DNA of 64,000 bases from Amycolatopsis acidicola (GCF_007713735.2 NZ_VMNW02000009.1:62001-126000); one strand, 5' to 3'. Shown: positions 18,153-27,387, counted from the first letter of the stretch. Numbers and translations: made by a program. Notes: generated from the letters alone by a model not told the origin.

Positions 18153-18958
18153 CGGCGTTCCTGCCATCCGGTGAGCTTGCGTTCCGCGAGCAGCAGCAGC
18201 CGGTCCATGACCAGGCCGAGCAGGCCGATGGTGATCAGGCTGACGAAGATCGTCGGCAGGTCGTAGTACAGCTGCGCGTTCTGCATCTCGTAGCCGAGCC
18301 CTTCCTGCGCCGCGATCAGCTCGGCGGCCACGAGAGTGGCCCACGCCGAGCCGAGCCCGACCCGCATGCCGACGAGGATGAACGGGGACGAGGCGGGGAT
18401 GACGACGCGGCGGAAGATCGTGGCGTCGCCCGCGCCGAGCACGCGCGCGGCGTTGATCAGCGTCTTGTCCACCGTGACCACGCCTTGCAGGGTCGAGATG
18501 ACGCAGGCGAGGAACGCGGCCAGGAAGATCACGAAGATCTTGGGCAGCTCGCCGATGCCCATCAGCACGATGGCCAGCGGGATGATCGCGAGCGGCGGGA
18601 TGGTGCGGAAGAACTGCACCCAGGGCTCGGTGAGGCTGCGCACGATGCCGTACCAGCCCATCAGGAACCCGACCGGGATCGCCAGCGCGCTGCCGAGCCC
18701 GAACCCGATGAGCACGCGCACCAGACTCGCGACCGCGTCCTCCTGCAGCGTCCCGGCCGAGAGCAGCTCCCCCGCCTTGCTGAGCACTTCGGGCGGCGCG
18801 GGGATCTTGACGCCGAGCAGCACGAGCACCCACCACAGGCCGATGCCGAGCACGATCGACGCCAGGTTCAGCGCCAGCGGCACCACGAACCGGCGCGGGC
18901 GCCGGTGCTCGGCGGGTTCCTTCCTCCCCACCGCGGTGCGCTCGCTGATGACGGCCAT
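18149..18958 (-). CDS. SsuC-type ABC transporter permease
   Basis: 269 residues from ATG 18958 with AAAGGAGA upstream. About six transmembrane helices and the EAA-loop region ([24 protein letters not shown]) mark a binding-protein-dependent importer permease of the sulfonate/taurine/nitrate class. It follows the ROK regulator by 17 bp and overlaps the ATPase gene. Confidence 0.92.
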   Translation of the reverse strand: MAVISERTAVGRKEPAEHRRPRRFVVPLALNLASIVLGIGLWWVLVLLGVKIPAPPEVLSKAGELLSAGTLQEDAVASLVRVLIGFGLGSALAIPVGFLMGWYGIVRSLTEPWVQFFRTIPPLAIIPLAIVLMGIGELPKIFVIFLAAFLACVISTLQGVVTVDKTLINAARVLGAGDATIFRRVVIPASSPFILVGMRVGLGSAWATLVAAELIAAQEGLGYEMQNAQLYYDLPTIFVSLITIGLLGLVMDRLLLLAERKLTGWQERR

Positions 18959-18975
18959 CTCGTGTCTCCTTTGCC

Positions 18976-20202
18976 TCACGCGGGCAGCCGCGTGGCCGGG
19001 GGGTCGGGGTATCCGCCGAGCAGCGGGGAACTGTGGAACAGCGCGGCGAGCGCGCCCAGCGCCCCGTCGTCGTCGGAGAGCTGGCCGCAGCGGATCACGG
19101 GTTTCGCGGCGGCCCAAGGGAAAAGCTCGGCGGCGACCGTCGCGGTGACCTGGTCGACGATCAGCGGGCTCAGCCGGGCGAGCTCACCGGCGATCACCAC
19201 CTCCGCGGGATTGCAGGTCATGGCGACGGTGCCGAGCACCCGGCCGACCGCCGTGGCGGCGTCGTGCAGCACCTGTTCGACCACCGGGTCGAAGCGCCCG
19301 GCCGCCGCCTTGAGGTCGGCGAGCGAGGTGATCTCGGCGCCGCGGGCGCGGCACGCGGCGAGCACGGCGGGCACCGACGCGACTGTTTCCAGGCACCCGG
19401 CTTTGCCGCAGCGGCAAGGGTTTCCGTCGGGCACGACGGTGACGTGGCCGAGTTCGCCTGCCAGCCCGATCGCCCCGGTGACGAGCCGCCTGCCGACCAC
19501 CAATGCGCCGCCGACCCCGTCGGACAGGCGGATGTAGAGCAGGTCCTCGACGGTGTGGCTGCCGGTGCTGGTCTCGGCGAGCGCGGCGAAGCGGGTGTTG
19601 TTGTCCACGATCACCGACGCGCCGAACCGCTGCGCGAAAGCTTCGTCCACGCCGTCGCGCGCGGCCGCGAACCCAGGGCCGAACGCTCCCTCGGGCGCGT
19701 GGGGCGCGGACGATCGCGGATACGGGCCGGTGACGCCGATCCCGATGCCCTGCAAGGCATTGAAGTGCACGCCGCAGTCCGCGGCGAGCTGGTCGATGAG
19801 GGCGAAGGCCTCCTGGACGCGCGCGGGCCAGCCCTCGCCGTCCGGGTACGGGCGGCGGCCCGAGGCGACGATCTCGTGCGAGGCGTCGGCGATGACGACG
19901 TGGACCCGGCGGTGCCCGAAGTCCACGCCGATGAACTGCCCGGACTTCGGGTCGAGCGCGAGGCGTTCCGCCGGCCGGCCGCTGCCCGCCCGGTTCGCCG
20001 CATCGGTGTCGACGACGACGATCGCCCCGCGCCGCAGCAGATCCCGGGTGATCTCCGACAGCGTCGTGCGGGCGACGCCCACGACCTCGGCGATCTCGCC
20101 CCGGCTGAGGGCGCCACGCTCGCGCAGCGCGTGCAGGACGCGGGCCTCATGGGCCTCCCTGCCGCGCGAATGCACTTCGGCGGGCACCGACATGGCGGTC
20201 AT
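18976..20202 (-). CDS. ROK-family transcriptional regulator
   Basis: 408 residues. The N-terminal winged helix ([28 protein letters not shown]) is fused to a ROK sugar-kinase-like domain with [24 protein letters not shown] and the zinc motif [10 protein letters not shown]. It is the first gene of the operon that continues with the importer and sulfatase, so it probably autoregulates that operon. ROK repressors usually sense sugars or sugar phosphates, which hints that the imported sulfate ester carries a sugar; this is inference. Confidence 0.9.
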   Translation of the reverse strand: MTAMSVPAEVHSRGREAHEARVLHALRERGALSRGEIAEVVGVARTTLSEITRDLLRRGAIVVVDTDAANRAGSGRPAERLALDPKSGQFIGVDFGHRRVHVVIADASHEIVASGRRPYPDGEGWPARVQEAFALIDQLAADCGVHFNALQGIGIGVTGPYPRSSAPHAPEGAFGPGFAAARDGVDEAFAQRFGASVIVDNNTRFAALAETSTGSHTVEDLLYIRLSDGVGGALVVGRRLVTGAIGLAGELGHVTVVPDGNPCRCGKAGCLETVASVPAVLAACRARGAEITSLADLKAAAGRFDPVVEQVLHDAATAVGRVLGTVAMTCNPAEVVIAGELARLSPLIVDQVTATVAAELFPWAAAKPVIRCGQLSDDDGALGALAALFHSSPLLGGYPDPPATRLPA

Positions 20203-20342
20203 TCTCGGCAGGCCGGATTTTTTCCGTCAAGGTTCCGACAGAATTCGCTCAGCCAGTGGTCACCGCTTGCCCGGCGCGCCGCCCGCGCGGTAATGGGCTC
20301 CGCTCAAACCCGGCGGATCACGCCCTGGAAACCGCGCCCCAG

Positions 20343-20402
20343 TCCCGCTCTCCGGGCTCCCGCTCTCCCGGCTCCCGCTCTCCCGGCTCCCGCTCTCCGG
20401 GC
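20343..20402. repeat. Four 15-bp tandem repeats
   Basis: Four contiguous 15-bp units starting TCCCGCTCTC; units one and four end CGGGC, units two and three end CCGGC. They lie about 140 bp upstream of the ROK gene, in a 495-bp intergenic region with no gene I can support, next to the two 21-bp arrays. Confidence 0.9.
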
Positions 20403-20418
20403 ACCCGCCCCGGGATCA

Positions 20419-20520
20419 CCCGTATTGGCCCCGCCCGCGCGCATGTTGGCCACCCCCGCGCACGTGTTGGCCACCCCGGCGCGCGTGTTGGCCGCCCCCG
20501 CGCACGTGTTGGCCGGTGCA
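20419..20520 (+). repeat. 21-bp tandem array, GTGTTGGCC orientation
   Basis: The hexamer TTGGCC recurs at 20425, 20446, 20467, 20488 and 20509, an exact 21-bp period. Most units contain GTGTTGGCC followed by a C-rich stretch. The array faces the next one, which carries the same core on the other strand, so together they form a very large inverted repeat. Confidence 0.9.
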
Positions 20521-20562
20521 GGAGCGGCGCGGCGCCGCCGGGACCGGCGCACCGACGCGGCG

Positions 20563-20690
20563 GGCCAACGCCAGCGGCCAACACGCCAACGCCGGAGGCC
20601 TACACACCAACGCCGGAGGCCAACACACCAACGCCGGAGGCCAACACACCAACGCCGGAGGCCAACACACGGACGGGAGCGGCCAGCATG
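20563..20690 (-). repeat. 21-bp tandem array, GGCCAAC orientation
   Basis: GGCC recurs at 20576, 20597, 20618, 20639, 20660 and 20681 with an exact 21-bp period. The core is GGCCAACACACCAAC followed by GCCGGA; three units are nearly identical. The array ends 8 bp before the MMPL transporter stop codon. It shares the 21-bp unit architecture (two CCAAC per unit) with the array at 49.7-49.9 kb. Confidence 0.92.
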
Positions 20691-20697
20691 GTTTCGC

Positions 20698-22809
20698 TCA
20701 CGCGGGCTGCTTCTCCCGGGGCGCCGGGGCCGATTCGGTCACGCCGAAGCGGTCGTGGAACCGGCGAAGCGGGCCCGGCGACCACCACGCGAACCGGCCG
20801 AGGGCGCGCATTCCCGCCGGGAGCAGGATTCCGCGCACCAGCGTGGCGTCCAGCAACACGGCGAGACCGGTGCCGAGGCCGAACATCTGGATGAAACTCA
20901 CCCCGCTGGTCCCGAACGCGAACAGGCTGATCGCGAGCAGCGCGGCCGCGGCGGAGACGATCCGGCCCGAATGCGACAGGCCGTCGACCACCGCGTCGCG
21001 GAGACTCGCGCCGTGATCGCGCGCTTCCTTGATCCGGCTGATCACGAACACCTCGTAGTCCATCGACAGCCCGAAAGCTATACAGAACAACAACATCAGC
21101 ATGCTCGTGTCCAGCGGCAGCGGCGTGAAGCCGAGCACCGAAGCCCCGTGCCCGTCCTGGAAGATCAGCGTCATCACGCCCAGCGTCGCGGACAGGCTGA
21201 TCAGGTTGAACAGCAAGGCACGCAACGGTTGCAGGACGCTCCCGGTGAACAGGAACAGCAGCAGGAACGTCGTCACCGCGATGATGCCCGCCGCGAGCGG
21301 GAGCCTGCTGCCGATGGTGTGCTTGCTGTCCACCAGCGTGGCCGCGTCACCGCCGACCTGCACGTCGCCCGGCGCGGGCAGGGCACGAATCTGCTTCACC
21401 AGATCCTGCGCCTGATCCGAACGCGAGTCGCCACCGGTCACCACTGTCCAGCGCTCCGCGCCCGGCGCCGACTGCGAGGAAACCCTTGTCACGCCGGGAA
21501 GTTGCGACAGCCGCCGCGTGTAGTCGGCGCTCGCGGCCGGCGTCGGCTGCCCCTCGGTGACGATCTGGATCGCGCGGCTGTCGTTCTGCGGGAAATGCGC
21601 ACGCAGCTCGTCCCCGACGACGCGGCTCGCGGCCGTCACGGGCAGCACGCGTTCGTCCGGGGTACCGAACTGGACGTTGAACAGCGGCAGCGCGGCCAGC
21701 ACCAGTACGGCGAGCACGGGCAGCGCGGTCACCAGCGGGCGGCGCAACACGGCGCGGGCCACGCGCGCCCACCGAGGCGAGACCGTGCTCAGGTTCCGCC
21801 GCCACGGCAGCCTGCCCGCGTTGACCCGCGGCCCGAGCACCATCAGCAGCGCGGGCAGCACCACGACCGCGCTGATCATCGCGATCACGATCACCCCGAC
21901 GCCGGCGTAGGCGAACGAGCGCAGGAAGTACAGCGGGAACAGCAAAAGCACCGCGAGCGCGACGGCGACCGTCGCGGCGCTGAACGCGATCGTGCGGCCG
22001 GCCGACGCCACCGTGGCGATCACGGCGGATCTTGTGTCCCCGGAGTTCGCCAGCTCCTCGCGGAACCGGTTCACCGTCAGCAGCGCGTAGTCGATCCCGA
22101 GCCCGAGGCCGAGCGCGGTGGTCAGCTGGATCGCGAACACCGACACGTCGGTCAGGGAACCCAGCACGGAAAGCTCCGCGAAGGTGCCGACCACCGCGAT
22201 CCCGCCGACCACCAACGGCAGCAACGCCGCCACGACGCTGCCGAACACCACGAACAGCAGCAACGCGATCAGCGGCACGGCGATGGACTCGGCGAGCGCG
22301 AGATCTTTGGTCACCTGGTCGTTGATGTCGACGTTCGCGACGGCGCTGCCGCCGGCGGTGACCGTGATCGGCCCCTGCTCACCGCTGTAGCGGCTGACGA
22401 GATCCTCGACCTTGTCCTGGTCGGGCGCGTGGGCGGCGATCAGCGCGGAGCGGCCGTCGTCCGATTTCAGCGCGGGAAGGCCGGTCTGCCAGTACGACGC
22501 GACCTGGGACAGTTCCCCGTCCGCGGCGACCCGCGCGCTCAGCCCGGCCGCCGCGTCGCGCACGGCCGGGTCGTCGACACTGCCGCTGGAGGCCTGGACG
22601 AGGAGCAGGAAGTCCGACGTACCCCCGAAATTCCGCTGGATGAGGTCCTGCGCCTGGCTCGATTCGGCGCCGGGGTCGGTGAACCCCTGCGACTGGAGTT
22701 TGCCGAAGGCGGTGGTGCCGAGCACCCCGGCTCCGATCATGAACAGCACGGCGACGGCGAGCACCGCCCGTGCGTGGGTGGCGGCGAACCGCCCGATCCG
22801 GACGAACAT
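20698..22809 (-). CDS. MMPL/RND-family membrane transporter
   Basis: 703 residues. An N-terminal transmembrane helix, a soluble domain (GFTDPGAESSQAQDLIQRNF), then a block of five or six helices with GLGLGIDYALLTVNRFREEL, and a second soluble domain and helix block with FGLSMDYEVFVISRIKEARD. These duplicated Asp-Tyr motifs are diagnostic of MMPL exporters, which are proton-driven and move lipids or other hydrophobic compounds. Divergent from a TetR regulator across an operator with three half-sites, so probably repressed by it. Confidence 0.92.
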   Translation of the reverse strand: MFVRIGRFAATHARAVLAVAVLFMIGAGVLGTTAFGKLQSQGFTDPGAESSQAQDLIQRNFGGTSDFLLLVQASSGSVDDPAVRDAAAGLSARVAADGELSQVASYWQTGLPALKSDDGRSALIAAHAPDQDKVEDLVSRYSGEQGPITVTAGGSAVANVDINDQVTKDLALAESIAVPLIALLLFVVFGSVVAALLPLVVGGIAVVGTFAELSVLGSLTDVSVFAIQLTTALGLGLGIDYALLTVNRFREELANSGDTRSAVIATVASAGRTIAFSAATVAVALAVLLLFPLYFLRSFAYAGVGVIVIAMISAVVVLPALLMVLGPRVNAGRLPWRRNLSTVSPRWARVARAVLRRPLVTALPVLAVLVLAALPLFNVQFGTPDERVLPVTAASRVVGDELRAHFPQNDSRAIQIVTEGQPTPAASADYTRRLSQLPGVTRVSSQSAPGAERWTVVTGGDSRSDQAQDLVKQIRALPAPGDVQVGGDAATLVDSKHTIGSRLPLAAGIIAVTTFLLLFLFTGSVLQPLRALLFNLISLSATLGVMTLIFQDGHGASVLGFTPLPLDTSMLMLLFCIAFGLSMDYEVFVISRIKEARDHGASLRDAVVDGLSHSGRIVSAAAALLAISLFAFGTSGVSFIQMFGLGTGLAVLLDATLVRGILLPAGMRALGRFAWWSPGPLRRFHDRFGVTESAPAPREKQPA

Positions 22810-22822
22810 GACTACCCCCGGG

Positions 22823-22857
22823 AAGTTGACGCCCGTAAACTTGGTGGGCGTTAACTT
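22823..22857. promoter_or_regulatory. TetR-type operator with three CGTNAACTT half-sites
   Basis: Half-sites are at 22823-22831 (AAGTTGACG), 22834-22842 (CGTAAACTT) and 22849-22857 (CGTTAACTT). The first two form a 20-bp near-palindrome. They sit in the 82-bp gap between the divergent MMPL and TetR genes and overlap a possible plus-strand promoter (TTGACG 22827, TTAACT 22851, 18-bp spacer). Binding here would control both genes. Confidence 0.6.
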
Positions 22858-22891
22858 GCCATGGGATGTGTACGGGTGTCAACATCGCGCT

Positions 22892-23569
22892 GTGAATCCC
22901 TCAGCGACCGTTCGAACCGGCTACCACCACGGCGATCTCCGCAACGCGCTGATCAGGGCCGCCGCGGACCTGGCCAGGGAGGGTGGCCCACGCTCGGTGA
23001 CCATCCGCGCCGCCGCGCGGATGGTGGGCGTGACACCGACGGCCGCGTACCGGCATTTCGCCGGCCACGAGGAACTGCTCCAAGCGACCCGCGAGCTGGC
23101 CATGACGGGGCTGACCGAGGCGATGAACGCCGAGGTGAAGAAGCTCCCCGGCGTGACCGATCCGGTGCGGCGCGGGCTGCAGAACCTGGCCGCCGTCGGC
23201 CTCGGTTACCTCACCTTCGCCACCAGGGAACCGGGCCTGTTCCGCACGTGCCACGCGAAGGGCGAGGGCGAGTCGTCGGTGTTCGACGTGTGGACCGCCG
23301 AGCCCTTCCGCAAGGCCATCGCGGTGATCGACGAGCTGGCCGAAATCGGGTACCTGCCCCCGCAGCGGCGGCCGATGAGCGAGGTCGCCATCTGGTCGGC
23401 GGTGCACGGGCTCGCCATGCTCTTCCTCGACGGGCCGCTCGGCGACGCGAGCGAGGAGATCCGCCAGGCGGCGATCGAGCGCACCTTCGAGGTGACCGCC
23501 ACCGGGCTCGGCGCCCCGCCGCTCACCGGTGAACTCCGCGAGGACCTCCTCCGGATCATCCGCTCCTGA
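22892..23569 (+). CDS. TetR-family regulator of the MMPL gene
   Basis: 225 residues from GTG 22892 (no strong ribosome site; a GTG eight codons upstream is possible). The helix-turn-helix spans SVTIRAAARMVGVTPTAAYRHFAGHEELL. The C-terminal part resembles TetR_C_33-type domains (GYLTFATREPGLFRTCH). Divergent from the MMPL transporter with shared operator half-sites; the usual logic is repression relieved by a transported ligand. Confidence 0.87.
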   Translation: MNPSATVRTGYHHGDLRNALIRAAADLAREGGPRSVTIRAAARMVGVTPTAAYRHFAGHEELLQATRELAMTGLTEAMNAEVKKLPGVTDPVRRGLQNLAAVGLGYLTFATREPGLFRTCHAKGEGESSVFDVWTAEPFRKAIAVIDELAEIGYLPPQRRPMSEVAIWSAVHGLAMLFLDGPLGDASEEIRQAAIERTFEVTATGLGAPPLTGELREDLLRIIRS

Positions 23570-23845
23570 CGGAGTAGCACCGGGTCACCCCGTCGGGCGC
23601 CGTTCTCATTCTTCGTGCACGCCGCCGCCGGAATCCGGACGCAAGCCATTCTGGCCGGTTGAGGCGGACGCCAGCGCTTTTCCCCCGGCAGGCCGACAGC
23701 GGCGCACCCGCACCAGGTTTCTCGCACGTTCGCATTGGTCCGTCCGCCCGCGCATTGGGCCGAACGGGTTGCCGGGCGTCACCGCGGGTCCATTCCGTGC
23801 TCGTGGCATTTGAGTGACCCGGACGGTGACTCGAAAGGAGTCCTT

Positions 23846-23893
23846 GTGCGCCGAATTCGAGTTGATATGTTGGTTCCAGCGGCCACGAAATGA
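23846..23893 (+). CDS. Possible 15-residue leader peptide upstream of 2-MIB genes
   Basis: GTG 23846 is preceded by AAAGGAG at 5 nt and opens a 15-codon frame (MRRIRVDMLVPAATK) ending in TGA, 82 bp before the methyltransferase start. It is the only obvious element in the 406-bp gap 23570-23975, along with a weak promoter-like pair (TTGTGC 23844, TATGTT 23866). No coding bias can be judged at this length; it may be chance. Confidence 0.25.
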   Translation: MRRIRVDMLVPAATK

Positions 23894-23975
23894 CACCGGG
23901 CCGAATACGAAGTCCTGATTACCGGCAATTCCCGCGCATTCGCGCCGGGGATGCGAAGCAGGAAAGGAACCACCC

Positions 23976-24836
23976 GTGACGATCACCCGCCCCGCCCCCG
24001 CCGAGGTCCTGCGCACCGAGTACCAGAAATCGGTCGCGTCGTACTGGAACGCGGAGCAGGATCCCGTCAACCTGCGGCTGGGCGACATCGACCGGCTCTA
24101 CCACCACCACTACGGCATCGGCGAGGTCGACCAGTCCGTACTCGAAGGCCCGGAAGAAACCCGCGACGAGCGCATCATCGCCGAAATGCACCGGCTGGAG
24201 ACCACGCAGGCCGAAGTGCTGCTCGACGCGCTCGGCGCCGTTTCCCCGCAGGACAGGCTGCTCGACGCCGGATGCGGCCGCGGCGGCAGCAGCATCATGG
24301 CGAACCGCCGGTTCGGCTGCCGGGTCGACGGGGTTTCCATTTCGCGGAAACAGGTCGACTTCGCGAACGCCGAAGCGGAGTCGCGAGGGGTGTCGGACAA
24401 GGTCCGCTACCATTTCAGGAACATGCTCGACACCGGTTTCGACAGCGCCGCTTTCCAGGGGATCTGGAACAATGAGAGCACGATGTACGTCGATCTGTTC
24501 GAATTGTTCGCGGAGCACGCGCGGCAGCTGAAGTTCGGCGGCCGCTACGTCACCATCACCGGCTGCTACAACGACGTGACGGGCGGCCGGTCCAAGGCCG
24601 TCGCCCAGATCGACCAGCACTACACCTGCAACATCCACCCGCGCAGCGCCTACTTCAAGGCGATGACCGCGAACAACCTCGTGCCCATCTCGGTCGTCGA
24701 CCTGACCGCGCAGACCATCCCGTACTGGGAGCTGCGGGCGAAGTCCCCCGTGGCCACCGGCATCGAGGGCCCCTTCCTCGACGCGTACCGCGAGGGCAGC
24801 TTCCACTACCTGCTCATCGCCGCCGACCGCATCTGA
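23976..24836 (+). CDS. Geranyl diphosphate 2-C-methyltransferase
   Basis: 286 residues from GTG 23976 with AGGAAAGGAA upstream. SAM-binding motif I is LLDAGCGRGGSS, followed by GVSISRKQVDFAN, the pattern of sterol/GPP C-methyltransferases. It methylates geranyl diphosphate at C2 with S-adenosylmethionine, the first committed step of 2-methylisoborneol (earthy odorant) synthesis. The 2-MIB synthase follows after 26 bp, the same order as in the characterised actinobacterial operons. I see no cyclic-nucleotide-binding protein gene, which accompanies the pair in streptomycetes. Confidence 0.93.
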   Translation: MTITRPAPAEVLRTEYQKSVASYWNAEQDPVNLRLGDIDRLYHHHYGIGEVDQSVLEGPEETRDERIIAEMHRLETTQAEVLLDALGAVSPQDRLLDAGCGRGGSSIMANRRFGCRVDGVSISRKQVDFANAEAESRGVSDKVRYHFRNMLDTGFDSAAFQGIWNNESTMYVDLFELFAEHARQLKFGGRYVTITGCYNDVTGGRSKAVAQIDQHYTCNIHPRSAYFKAMTANNLVPISVVDLTAQTIPYWELRAKSPVATGIEGPFLDAYREGSFHYLLIAADRI

Positions 24837-24862
24837 AGACCGTCTTCTCCAGGAGTGAAGCC

Positions 24863-26002
24863 ATGACGGACCCGGACCGCGCGGTCGCCCTGCTGGCAGG
24901 CCCGACCGGACTGGGCACCTCCGCGGCGCGGCTCAGCGCGAAGCTCGGCCGGGTCGAGGCGGAGGCGCCCGCCACCGCGCCCCTGCCCGACCCGGCGTAC
25001 GCGGAAAGGCCTTGGGGCGACGGCAGTTTCCCGCCGTTGTACTGCCCGGTCACGGAACGGATCAACGAGCCGCTCGCCGAGGAGGTCGACCGGCGGCTCG
25101 TCGCGTGGGCCGTCGAATGCGGGTTCGACGAGGAGGAGGCGGCGAAGCTCGGCAAGACCGGCTTCGGCCGTTTGGTCATGCTGGCGCACCCGGACTGCGA
25201 GGATCCGGACAGGCTGCTGATCTCCGCGAAACTCAACGCGGCATGGTGGGCGGCCGACGATTTGTACTCCGACGACACCGCGCTCGGCGCCGTGCCGGAA
25301 AAGCTGTCGTCCCGGCTGATGCTGGCGATGGCGGCGATGGACCCGGTGCCGCCCGCGGGCGAGTTCAGCGTCGAACTGGACGAAAAGCTGGAGGGGGACA
25401 AGGTTCTCGTCGCGCTTCGCTCCGGCGTTGATCACCTGCGGCGGTACGGCACCCCGGCCCAGGTCCAGCGGGTCAACTTCGCCACGTTCACGATGTTCGT
25501 GTCGTGGAACGCCTACGCCGCCTGGCAGCACAACGAGGAGTCCCCGCCCGCGTGGGAGTACCTCGCGGCCCGCCAGCACGACAGCTTCTACACGTCCATG
25601 ACGCTCATCGACGTGCTTGGCGGCTACGAGCTGACGGCGAACCTGTTCTTCGAGCCGAAGGTCCGCCGCGCGGCGATTCTGGCGGGCACCACGGCGGTGC
25701 TCGTGAACGACCTGCATTCGGTGGCGAAGGACCTGGCGGACGAGAACCCGCCCGCCAACATGGTGCTGCAGGTGGCCGGCGACCGGGGCTGCTCGATCGA
25801 GGAGGCCACGGAGATCACCGTGGCGCTGCACAACGATCTGGTCCGCGACTTCCAGTCCACGCACGAAAGCCTGCTCGCGGTCGCTTCGCCGGAGCTGCAA
25901 CGGTTTCTGCGCGGCCTGCGCGCCTGGATGGGTGGCGGGCTCGAATGGCACTCGACCAGCCCGCGCTACAAAACGGAAGCCGCCGGCGTCAGCGAGGGAT
26001 GA
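24863..26002 (+). CDS. 2-Methylisoborneol synthase (class I terpene cyclase)
   Basis: 379 residues with CAGGAG upstream of the ATG. Metal motif one is DDLYSDD; motif two is NDLHSVAKD, which matches the NSE triad except that the final Glu is Asp. The late SPRYKT is the usual RY pair. An N-terminal proline/alanine-rich segment of about 45 residues is normal for this family. It cyclises 2-methyl-GPP to 2-methylisoborneol in the cytoplasm. Its last 14 bp overlap the end of the convergent hydrolase remnant. Confidence 0.92.
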   Translation: MTDPDRAVALLAGPTGLGTSAARLSAKLGRVEAEAPATAPLPDPAYAERPWGDGSFPPLYCPVTERINEPLAEEVDRRLVAWAVECGFDEEEAAKLGKTGFGRLVMLAHPDCEDPDRLLISAKLNAAWWAADDLYSDDTALGAVPEKLSSRLMLAMAAMDPVPPAGEFSVELDEKLEGDKVLVALRSGVDHLRRYGTPAQVQRVNFATFTMFVSWNAYAAWQHNEESPPAWEYLAARQHDSFYTSMTLIDVLGGYELTANLFFEPKVRRAAILAGTTAVLVNDLHSVAKDLADENPPANMVLQVAGDRGCSIEEATEITVALHNDLVRDFQSTHESLLAVASPELQRFLRGLRAWMGGGLEWHSTSPRYKTEAAGVSEG

Positions 26003-27308
26003 CCGGGACGTACAGGTGCGAGGCGCGGTCGCCGCCGAAGTGGACGGTGGCGCCGTGCCCGCTCCTGCGGTCATCGGGGTCGTTGTGCGCCAGAGGACCC
26101 AGGTTGTCGTCGTCGGCCCGCACGCGCAGCTGCAACCGGTGCCCGGGTTCGAGCGTGAGGGACGTCGGCCAGATCTCCACTTCGAGCAGGGTCGGCACGC
26201 CGGGTTCGAGCGGCTGGATCTCGTCGTGGGTGTGCCACGGGCGGTACGGGCGACTGCGCTCGCGGTCGAGTTCGCGGTGCGAGGCGCGCAGCCAGCCGAC
26301 GCCCATCGGCACCGGAGTGGCCACGCCGCCGGGGCCGATCCCGGGAATGCGTTCGCCGTCGGCGTCGTACTGTTCGAGCTGCACGAACACATCGAGGTCC
26401 TCGGTGCGGGACGAGACCCACAACCGCAAGGCGAGCGGGCCGGTGAGTTCCAGTCGTTCCGGGGCGGTGAAGTCGAACTCGGCCGGGAACGGCGCCTCTC
26501 CCCCGGCGGGCCGGTGCCGGCTGAGTTCCTTGTCCCCCAGGTAAAGCCGGGTCCATTCGGTGCGGTGCAGCGGCCAGTCCTGTTCGTCGCGCCATTCGAC
26601 TTCACGACCCCGGCGGATCGCGAGCCGGACCGGCGGGACACCGTCCATGGCGGCCGGGTCGTCGTGGAGAAAGCGTTGCAGGAACCGGAGTTGGAGGTCC
26701 TTGGCCCAGTCCGCGTAGAACGGGTCGATGTGGGAACCGACGTGGACCACGAGCCATTTGTGCTCCGACGCGGCACCGGCCCAGCCTTCGAGGTTGCCGC
26801 GCAGGTGCAGGTGGATCGAGCCCCAGTTTCCCGCCGACAGCACGGGAACCCGCACCCTGGCGAGGTCGGTGGTGCGCTCGCGGTACCAGTCGTCGGCCAG
26901 CTCGCGCGCCTTGAGGTCGTCGGGCATCGAGGCGTGGCCTTCGCCGTTGAGCTGCGGGATGATCTGCTTCCGCCACCAGCTTTCGGTGGCGTTGGTGTAG
27001 ATCCCGCCCTGGCGGCCCCAGTCACGGTAGAAGTCGGTGCAGCCCTCCCAGGCGACGATCGCGGCCAAATGCGGCGGCTCCAGCGCGGCGACGCGCCAGC
27101 CGAGCATCGCGTACCAGGAGATGCCACTGCTGGCGACCTTGCCGGTGGACCAGGGCTGCACGCCACACCACTCGATGACGTCGTAGAAGTCCTCGGCATC
27201 GGCGGGGCTGAAGACATCGAGACAGTCGCTGGCCCGGGCGTTACGTCGCTCCCGCACGAATCCCCGGCTTCTCCCGCGTCGGACACGAGCTCGTGCGCAC
27301 CATGCCAA
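25989..27308 (-). pseudogene. CocE/NonD-type hydrolase lacking its N-terminus
   Basis: The readable frame gives about 425 residues of an X-Pro dipeptidyl-peptidase/cocaine-esterase family hydrolase: nucleophile region SSGISWYAMLGW, the TDFYRDWGRQGG segment, VGSHIDPFY near the catalytic His, and the C-terminal jelly-roll (VSSRTEDLDVFVQLEQYD). Family members begin about 100 residues earlier with the domain that supplies the oxyanion tyrosine and the DxRG motif. Here similarity stops near 27225, the preceding codons (RVRRGRSRGF) are unlike the family, and only about 80 bp separate it from the next gene. Most likely a 5'-deleted pseudogene. Confidence 0.7.
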
Positions 27309-27387
27309 AAGCGCAGGCCCGCCCTGAACAGCTCAGGCATGCGCCATCTTGAGGAAGGTGCCGCTTTCGACGGTCGTCGCCGGTGGA

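Noticed and set aside
20419-20690. CRISPR array
   Set aside because: Units are contiguous 21-bp tandem repeats without unique spacers, and no cas genes are present.
20298-20690. Protein-coding heptapeptide repeats (for example VLATPAH or VLASGVG) in the 21-bp arrays
   Set aside because: A 21-bp period gives seven-residue repeats in any frame. No supported start, ribosome site or continuity with a domain was found.
19033-22854. A 1273-codon plus-strand open frame across ROK, the repeat arrays and the MMPL gene
   Set aside because: It runs antisense to two convincing genes and its translation is low-complexity Arg/Gly/Ala/His. Long antisense frames are expected at this GC content.
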